From NCBI RefSeq assembly GCF_022385335.1, contig NZ_CP092431.1, positions 6,014,001 through 6,078,000 on the forward strand: DNA of 64,000 nucleotides. The letters are read 5' to 3'. This DNA is from Streptomyces deccanensis (GTDB lineage Bacteria; Actinomycetota; Actinomycetes; Streptomycetales; Streptomycetaceae). Shown here in pieces: positions 59,103 through 64,000 of the stretch. Numbering within the stretch: position 1 is the first letter of the stretch; each line of letters opens with the position of its first letter. The notes below the pieces were generated by a model, which worked only from the letters and a program-made list of their open reading frames with translations, made no database searches and was not told the DNA's origin. Position numbers and translations under genes: made by a program.

Positions 59103-59549
59103 CAGGGGGAGCCGTTCTCCTTGGGGTACGGGTGGATGTCGTTCAGTATCCCATGGGGGGTAAAGGGGTTTTCTTGCGGTGAGATGGGGGGTGCCTTCCG
59201 GGGTGGGGGGTTCGGGCGCGTGGGCGGGTGCGGGTGGGAGGGGCTTCTCGCGCAGTTCCCCGCGCCCCTAAAAGACCAGGCCCCTGCGGGCCTGAAGACC
59301 ACGGCCGTGCGGGCCTGAAGACCCCGGCCCTGCGGGCCTGAAAAGCACGGGGCGTAGCCCCTGCTTTTCAGGGGCGCGGGGAACTGCGCGAGAAGCCCCA
59401 CCGGAGCCGCACTCGCCCACGCACCCGCACCCCCCGTTTATTAGGCGCCCGGTTCGACCCACGGAGTGAAAGGCTGGGAGAATGACGCGGTCGCCCGGGA
59501 CCGTAACCGGCGGCCATGGAAACTCCAGGAAAAAGAGGACGTGCCGATC
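59103..59549. other. argS-lysS divergent region
   Basis: This 447-bp gap is dominated by the palindromic element at 59240-59399. Flanks hold G-runs near argS and a CACGGAGTGAAAGGCTGGGA stretch near lysS. No gene seen. Confidence 0.5.
59240..59399. repeat. Palindromic intergenic element with tandem core (copy 2)
   Basis: 59240-59269 and 59370-59399 are a perfect 30-bp inverted repeat (GGGGCTTCTCGCGCAGTT onward). Between them are three 23-24 bp units starting GCGGGCCTGAA (GACCACGGCC, GACCCCGGCC and a decayed one) and a hairpin AAAAGCACGGGGC/GCCCCTGCTTTT. Length about 160 bp. There is no ORF and no obvious target duplication. It looks like a non-autonomous repeat such as a MITE or BIME. Confidence 0.88.
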
Positions 59550-61286
59550 GTGGCTCAGAGCACCGAGACCACCGACTGGGTCTCCCGTTTCGCGGATGAG
59601 GTCATCGAGGAGTCGGAGCGTCGGGCCCCGGGCAAACCGGTCGTCGTCGCGTCCGGCCTGTCGCCGTCCGGCCCGATCCACCTCGGCAACCTCCGCGAGG
59701 TCATGACCCCGCACCTCGTCGCCGACGAGATCCGCCGCCGCGGGCACCAGGTCCGGCATCTGATCTCCTGGGACGACTACGACCGCTACCGCAAGGTCCC
59801 GAACGGCGTCGACGGCGTCGACGGCTCCTGGGCCGAGCACATCGGCAAGCCGCTCACCTCCGTGCCCGCCCCCCACGGCTCCGCCCACCCCAACTGGGCC
59901 GAGCACTTCAAGGCGGCGATGGTCGACGCGCTCGCCGAGATGGGCGTCGAGTTCGACGGGATCAGCCAGACCGCGCAGTACACCTCCGGTGTGTACCGCG
60001 AGCAGATCCTGCACGCCATGAAGCACCGCGGCGACATCGACGCGATCCTCGACCAGTACCGGACCAAGAAGGCCCCGGCCAAGCAGCAGAAGCAGCAGAA
60101 GCCGCTCGACGAGGCCGAGATCGAGGCCGCCGAGGGCTCCGGCGCCGCCGGTGAGGACGACGGCAGCTCCGGCGCCGCCGGGTACTTCCCGTACAAGCCC
60201 TACTGCGGCGGCTGCGGCAAGGACCTCACCACCGTCACCGCCTACGACGACGACTCCACCGAGCTGACCTACACCTGCACCGCCTGCGGCTTCTCCGAGA
60301 CCGTCGCGCTGAACGAGTTCAACCGCGGCAAGCTCGTCTGGAAGGTCGACTGGCCGATGCGGTGGGCGTACGAGGGCGTCGTCTTCGAGCCGAGCGGCGT
60401 CGACCATTCCTCGCCGGGGTCGAGCTTCCAGGTCGGCGGGCAGATCGTCGGGATCTTCGGCGGCAAGCAGCCCATCGGGCCGATGTACGCCTTCGTCGGC
60501 ATCAGCGGCATGGCCAAGATGTCCTCGTCCAAGGGCGGGGTGCCGACGCCCTCCGACGCGCTGAAGATCATGGAGCCGCAGCTGCTGCGCTGGCTCTACG
60601 CCCGCCGCCGGCCCAACCAGTCCTTCAAGATCGCCTTCGACCAGGAGATCCAGCGGCTCTACGACGAGTGGGACAAGCTCGACGCCAAGGTCGCGGACGG
60701 ATCCGCCCTGCCTGCCGATGTCGCCGCGCACTCCCGCGCGGTGGGCACGGCCGCCGGTGAGCTGCCGCGCACGCCCCGCCCGATGCCGTACCGGACCCTC
60801 GCGTCCGTCGCCGACATCACGGCGGGCGCCGAGGACCAGACCCTGCGCATCCTCAGCGAACTCGACCCCACCGACCCGCTGTCCGGTCTCGACGAGGTAC
60901 GGCCGCGGCTCGACAAGGCCGAGGCCTGGATCAACACGCACGTCCCCGCCGACCAGCGGACCATCGTGCGCCAGGAGGCCGACGCCGAGCTGCTGAAGTC
61001 CCTCGACGAGGCGTCCCAGCAGTCGCTGCGGCTGCTGCTCGACGGGCTCGCCGAGCACTGGTCGCTCGACGGGCTCACGCATCTCGTCTACGGCGTGCCC
61101 AAGGTGCAGGCCGGGTTCTCGGCGGACGCCACGCCCAAGGAGCTGCCGGCGGAGATCAAGACGGCCCAGCGGTCGTTCTTCGCCCTGCTGTACCACCTGC
61201 TCGTCGGGCGGGACACGGGGCCGCGCCTGCCCACGCTGCTGCTGGCGGTGGGGCAGGAGCGGGTGCGGGCCCTGCTCGGGGAGTAG
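59550..61286 (+). CDS. lysS: Lysyl-tRNA synthetase, class I
   Basis: A 578-residue archaeal-type (class I) LysRS. The HIGH motif is SGPIHLGNLREV and KMSKS is MAKMSSSKGGVPTP. A Cys4 zinc site is in CGGCGKDL and CTACGFSETV. Between them is an extra Lys/Gln/Glu/Gly-rich stretch (AKQQKQQKPLDEAEIEAAEG). The C-terminal helical anticodon domain ends in VRALLGE. GTG at 59550 is chosen, 11 bases after GAGG; GTG at 59541 (MPIVAQS) is an equally possible start. Class I LysRS is found in only some bacteria, including actinomycetes. Confidence 0.97.
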   Translation: MAQSTETTDWVSRFADEVIEESERRAPGKPVVVASGLSPSGPIHLGNLREVMTPHLVADEIRRRGHQVRHLISWDDYDRYRKVPNGVDGVDGSWAEHIGKPLTSVPAPHGSAHPNWAEHFKAAMVDALAEMGVEFDGISQTAQYTSGVYREQILHAMKHRGDIDAILDQYRTKKAPAKQQKQQKPLDEAEIEAAEGSGAAGEDDGSSGAAGYFPYKPYCGGCGKDLTTVTAYDDDSTELTYTCTACGFSETVALNEFNRGKLVWKVDWPMRWAYEGVVFEPSGVDHSSPGSSFQVGGQIVGIFGGKQPIGPMYAFVGISGMAKMSSSKGGVPTPSDALKIMEPQLLRWLYARRRPNQSFKIAFDQEIQRLYDEWDKLDAKVADGSALPADVAAHSRAVGTAAGELPRTPRPMPYRTLASVADITAGAEDQTLRILSELDPTDPLSGLDEVRPRLDKAEAWINTHVPADQRTIVRQEADAELLKSLDEASQQSLRLLLDGLAEHWSLDGLTHLVYGVPKVQAGFSADATPKELPAEIKTAQRSFFALLYHLLVGRDTGPRLPTLLLAVGQERVRALLGE

Positions 61287-61294
61287 ACCGCGTG

Positions 61295-61342
61295 AGACGA
61301 CGATGGGGCGCCCGGTGATCACCGGACGCCCCATCGTCGTCT
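61295..61342. terminator. Bidirectional terminator after lysS
   Basis: A 16-bp stem AGACGACGATGGGGCG with its complement encloses a second perfect palindrome CCGGTGATCACCGG, giving almost 48 bp of continuous symmetry. It lies 8 bp after the lysS stop and 9 bp before the convergent gene stop. Confidence 0.92.
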
Positions 61343-61351
61343 GCGCGTGAC

Positions 61352-62725
61352 TCAGGCGATGTGGTCCTCTTCCAGCTCCGCGGTGTGGCGGTTGGTGAAG
61401 CGGTTGACCATCCGCCGCGACTCCTCCGCGGGGAGGGTGACGCGGAACTCGGCCTCCACGTTGTCGACGAACTCGCGTGGCGTCGGGTAGCTGCCGTTGA
61501 TCGACTTCTTGAAGACCTGGTAGTACGACTCCTCGTCCGGGGCGGCGGGTTCGGGGGTGCCGCCGCCCTCACCCAGCTCACGGGTGCGGCCGGGGCCGGC
61601 CGGGATCGGGAAGCTGCCCGTCTCCTCGGGGGAGGGTTCCGGCTCCTGAAGTTCGGGCGCCTCGAACTGTTGCTGCTGGTAGCGGGGGTCCCGGGGGTCC
61701 GGCTCGAAGCGCTGGTACTGCTCGTACGCGCCGTTCTGCCCGTACTGCTCCGGGTCCTGCTCCTCGTACCACTCCCCGTACTGTTCCTCCGGCTCGTACG
61801 ACGGGTCGTAGCCGCCCTGGTAGGGGACCTCCTGGGGGTGGCGGGCGTGCAGCCAGGGGCTTTCGTCGACCGGGGGCACGTTTTCCTGTGGCCCGGGGCG
61901 TTGGTCGGCCTCGGGGAGGGCGCGCTGCTCGCTGGGAGGTGCCGCCGCGCCCACCCGTGCCGCCCCAGCGGCACGATTGCCCGCAGCTATCTCCACGTCG
62001 ACCTCGACCTGCGGGGCCGGCGGCAGGAGCGCCGGTTCTATGCCCGCCGCCGCCAGGCCCGCCGGGGCCGTGTCCGCCAGGGGGACGCCGTAGCGGGCCA
62101 GGCGGAGGGGCATCAGGGATTCGACCGGGGCCTTGCGGCGCCAGGCGCGGCCGTAGCGGGAGCGGAGGCGGGCTTGGTAGACGAGACGTTCCTGCTCCAG
62201 CTTGATGACCTGGTCGTAGGAGCGGAGCTCCCAGAGCTTCATCCGGCGCCAGAGCAGGAAGGTGGGGAGCGGGGAGAGCAGCCAGCGGGTGAGGCGGACG
62301 CCCTCCATGTGCTTGTCGGCGGTGATGTCGGCGATCCGGCCGACCGCGTGCCGGGCCGCCTCGACCGCGACGACGAACAGGATCGGGATCACCGAGTGCA
62401 TGCCCACGCCAAGCGGGTCGGGCCAGGCCGCCGCTCCGTTGAAGGCGATCGTCGCCGCCGTCAGCAGCCACGCCGTCTGGCGCAGCAGCGGGAAGGGGAT
62501 GCGGATCCAGGTCAGCAGCAGGTCCAGGGCGAGCAGGACACAGATGCCCGCGTCGATTCCGATCGGGAAGACGTACGAGAAGTTCCCGAAGCCCTTCTGG
62601 ACCGCCAGTTCCCGGACCGCCGCGTACGAACCCGCGAAGCCGATCCCGGCGATGATGACGGCGCCGAACACGACCACGCCGATGAGAACGCGGTGCATTC
62701 GAGTCAGCTGCATTGGCGCGGCCAC
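61352..62725 (-). CDS. DUF2637 membrane protein (SpdB-like)
   Basis: A 457-residue protein with four N-terminal membrane helices (HRVLIGVVVFGAVIIAGIGF; FPIGIDAGICVLLALDLLL; AWLLTAATIAFNGAAAW; MHSVIPILFVVAVEAARHA), the DUF2637 arrangement found in Streptomyces chromosomes and, as SpdB-type spread proteins, on conjugative plasmids. A basic helix (LLWRRMKLWELRSYDQVIKL) leads to a long Glu/Gln/Pro/Tyr-rich cytoplasmic tail. The last 80 residues (YYQVFKKSINGSYPTPREFVDN) resemble an HTH-like domain. GTG at 62725 is five bases after GGGAG; longer frames cross the promoter. Confidence 0.87.
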   Translation of the reverse strand: MAAPMQLTRMHRVLIGVVVFGAVIIAGIGFAGSYAAVRELAVQKGFGNFSYVFPIGIDAGICVLLALDLLLTWIRIPFPLLRQTAWLLTAATIAFNGAAAWPDPLGVGMHSVIPILFVVAVEAARHAVGRIADITADKHMEGVRLTRWLLSPLPTFLLWRRMKLWELRSYDQVIKLEQERLVYQARLRSRYGRAWRRKAPVESLMPLRLARYGVPLADTAPAGLAAAGIEPALLPPAPQVEVDVEIAAGNRAAGAARVGAAAPPSEQRALPEADQRPGPQENVPPVDESPWLHARHPQEVPYQGGYDPSYEPEEQYGEWYEEQDPEQYGQNGAYEQYQRFEPDPRDPRYQQQQFEAPELQEPEPSPEETGSFPIPAGPGRTRELGEGGGTPEPAAPDEESYYQVFKKSINGSYPTPREFVDNVEAEFRVTLPAEESRRMVNRFTNRHTAELEEDHIA

Positions 62726-62749
62726 CCGTACTCCCCTCCCCTTGCGTGT

Positions 62750-62763
62750 TGTTGCGCGCAACA
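62750..62763 (-). promoter_or_regulatory. Palindrome upstream of DUF2637 gene
   Basis: TGTTGCGCGCAACA is a perfect 14-bp palindrome, 25-38 bp upstream of the GTG start, in the place of a promoter or operator. A second, CACATGTG, lies at about 62770. The regulator is unknown. Confidence 0.45.
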
Positions 62764-62858
62764 GAGTGGCACATGTGTACGGCGGACAAGTTGCCGGAGG
62801 GCGTCGAGCCCGGTCCCCGCGGGGACCGGGCTCCGACGAACCACCAGGTGAGGCGGGG

Positions 62859-63860
62859 CTACGACTTGGTCTTCCGGCTGCCGGAGGTGGACGAACCCGA
62901 GTCCGAATCGGAATCCGAGCCACCGTCCGCGTCGGAACTCACGTCCGCGCCGGAACCACCCGACGACGACGCCTTCGTCGCTTCCTTCGACGGTGTCTTG
63001 GAAGCGCTCTTCGAGGGCGACCCGGACGGCGACGCAGACGAGTCCGTGCCGTCGTTCGCGTCCTCGATCGCCTCCACGGCGTCCTCGGCGGCGGACTTCG
63101 CGGACTTCAGCAGCGCGGCCGCGTCCGGGGTCTTCTCGCCGGCCAGACCGGCACCGTTGTAGTCGAGCGTGATGACCACGTTCTCCGTGCGCACCACGAC
63201 CGTCTGCTGCTTGAAGGTGTCCCCGTCCTTCTTCAGGTCGTACGTGACCACGGTCGCCTGGTCGCCCAGGCCCGTCGCCGGCTCCGTCTTGACGTTCTTC
63301 GCCCCGTCCACGGCCTTCGCCGCGGTCACCTTCGACTCGAGCGCCTTGGCCGCGCGGTCCTCGCCGGGGCCGTTCGCCGCGTCCGAGGGCAGCAGGTGCA
63401 GGGAGACGCTCAGCCAGCGGTACTGGGAGCCGTCCACACCGTTGTTGTCGAGGCTGATCCAGCGGCAGTCGCCGGTCACGTCCGCCTCGGCCTTGTTGAT
63501 CGCCTTGCCGGACTTCACGCCCTCGGGGACCAGCGACTTCAGCGTCTTGTCGGGGAACACCTCGCACGCGTCCGGCAGCTTCGCGTACTTCGCGGCGACG
63601 ATCTCCGGGGTGGGGGTCTCCTTCACCGACTGCTCAGCGCCCGCCGGGGTCTCGTCACCGGAGGCGCTGTCGGAGCCGGAGTCCGACGAACAGCCGACCG
63701 CCAGCAGCATCACCGGCACGACCGCCGCGCCGACGAGGGCCCGGGAGCGGCCCGGACGCTCGTGCCCGCCGAAGCGCGCCACCCGTCCGAAGCGCGCCAC
63801 CCGTGGCGAACGCTCGCTGCGCGGTGACTGATGCTGGTCTGACTCTGCGGCTCGTCGCAT
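62859..63860 (-). CDS. DUF3558-type lipoprotein
   Basis: A 333-residue exported lipoprotein. The signal region has a long basic start and hydrophobic core ALVGAAVVPVMLLAVGC with Cys as the lipidation site. DACEVFPDKTLKSLVPEG and DCRWISLDNNGVDG are typical of DUF3558, followed by a Ser/Asp/Lys-rich tail. Function unknown. In the first 50 residues RVARFG is repeated because of an exact 18-bp tandem duplication (63769-63804). The ATG at 63860 has AAGGA three bases upstream, so the start is not certain. Confidence 0.87.
   Translation of the reverse strand: MRRAAESDQHQSPRSERSPRVARFGRVARFGGHERPGRSRALVGAAVVPVMLLAVGCSSDSGSDSASGDETPAGAEQSVKETPTPEIVAAKYAKLPDACEVFPDKTLKSLVPEGVKSGKAINKAEADVTGDCRWISLDNNGVDGSQYRWLSVSLHLLPSDAANGPGEDRAAKALESKVTAAKAVDGAKNVKTEPATGLGDQATVVTYDLKKDGDTFKQQTVVVRTENVVITLDYNGAGLAGEKTPDAAALLKSAKSAAEDAVEAIEDANDGTDSSASPSGSPSKSASKTPSKEATKASSSGGSGADVSSDADGGSDSDSDSGSSTSGSRKTKS
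63769..63804. repeat. Exact 18-bp tandem duplication in lipoprotein signal region
   Basis: CCGAAGCGCGCCACCCGT occurs twice in direct succession, adding six residues to the cytoplasmic N-region of the DUF3558 lipoprotein. Confidence 0.9.
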
Positions 63861-64000
63861 GGTTCCTTCGCAATCGGACAAACGGACAATCGGATCGGGG
63901 TTCCGAGAGGCCACCGTACGCGGTGAAGAAGAAGTGCGGTTCTGGTTCGGATGGTTCGTGTGGGCACCCGAACCGCCCCCGGGCCTACGTCAGTCGTCGA
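63861..64000. other. Right edge, upstream of lipoprotein gene
   Basis: No gene is visible in the last 140 bp. It should contain the promoter of the leftward lipoprotein gene. Confidence 0.3.

Noticed and set aside
59240..59399. Palindromic element as an insertion sequence
   Set aside because: There is no transposase frame and no clear target duplication; at most it is a non-autonomous repeat.
59268..61334. A 688-codon frame opposite lysS
   Set aside because: Antisense of lysS; it reads through the palindromic element and shows no family similarity.

Overview
The window is a high-GC actinobacterial chromosome segment, almost certainly Streptomyces. The evidence is extreme G/C at third codon positions, Streptomyces-type 16S/23S/5S rRNA sequence, the developmental sigma factor BldN with its long pro-sequence, the membrane anti-sigma factor RsbN, the redox repressor Rex, and a class I (archaeal-type) lysyl-tRNA synthetase. 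No CRISPR array, transposase, integrase, tRNA gene or prophage gene is visible.

Layout. 0.4-12.9 kb: flavin monooxygenase, membrane-anchored unknown, disA-radA (c-di-AMP synthesis and recombination), secreted alpha/beta hydrolase, a sigma-like/anti-sigma-like/BACON membrane fusion, a Cys-rich unknown, Ppx/GppA phosphatase, TIM-barrel isomerase and TetR. 13-24 kb: ilvD, a Ser/Thr kinase with a C-terminal beta-propeller, SH3-like and membrane proteins, a methyltransferase convergent with a SulP transporter, and an ABC-2 exporter. 24-26 kb: proC, and trpS preceded by a Trp-codon leader peptide and attenuator hairpins. 26.0-31.9 kb: a complete rrn operon with promoters, processing stem and terminator. 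31.9-36.6 kb: HAD phosphatase, MFS carrier, AcuC-like deacetylase, a conserved unknown, an excisionase-type HTH protein and the 32-residue ribosomal protein bS22. 36.9-43.3 kb: epimerase, acyltransferase, rsbN-bldN, SerB-like HAD, glutaredoxin-like protein. 43.6-50.0 kb: rex-hemA-hemC-hemD, overlapping end to end, then hemB: tetrapyrrole synthesis under redox control. 50-64 kb: lipoprotein, membrane-tethered XRE regulator, DUF805, DUF574-type methyltransferase, APH-like kinase, aminotransferase, DUF4253, argS, lysS, a DUF2637 membrane protein and a DUF3558 lipoprotein.

Taken together, ppx, the isomerase, proC, the HTH protein, bS22, the epimerase, the acyltransferase, SerB-like HAD, glutaredoxin and hemACDB follow, from memory, the order of Mycobacterium tuberculosis Rv0496-Rv0512. 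This looks like an old actinobacterial cluster into which Streptomyces has placed an rrn operon, trpS, bldN-rsbN and transporters.

Non-coding highlights: a dispersed intergenic palindromic element with a perfect 30-bp inverted repeat around a tandem core (59.2 kb; related copy at 11.3 kb and single arms elsewhere); many start codons lying 6-7 nt after a TANNNT-like -10 box (leaderless mRNAs); the trpS attenuator; a Rex operator; a BldN-type promoter before rsbN; and an inverted repeat inside hemD. I did not find a complete undescribed multi-gene system. The best candidates for new biology are the sigma/anti-sigma/BACON fusion, the palindromic element, and unusual bases in two conserved 16S helices.
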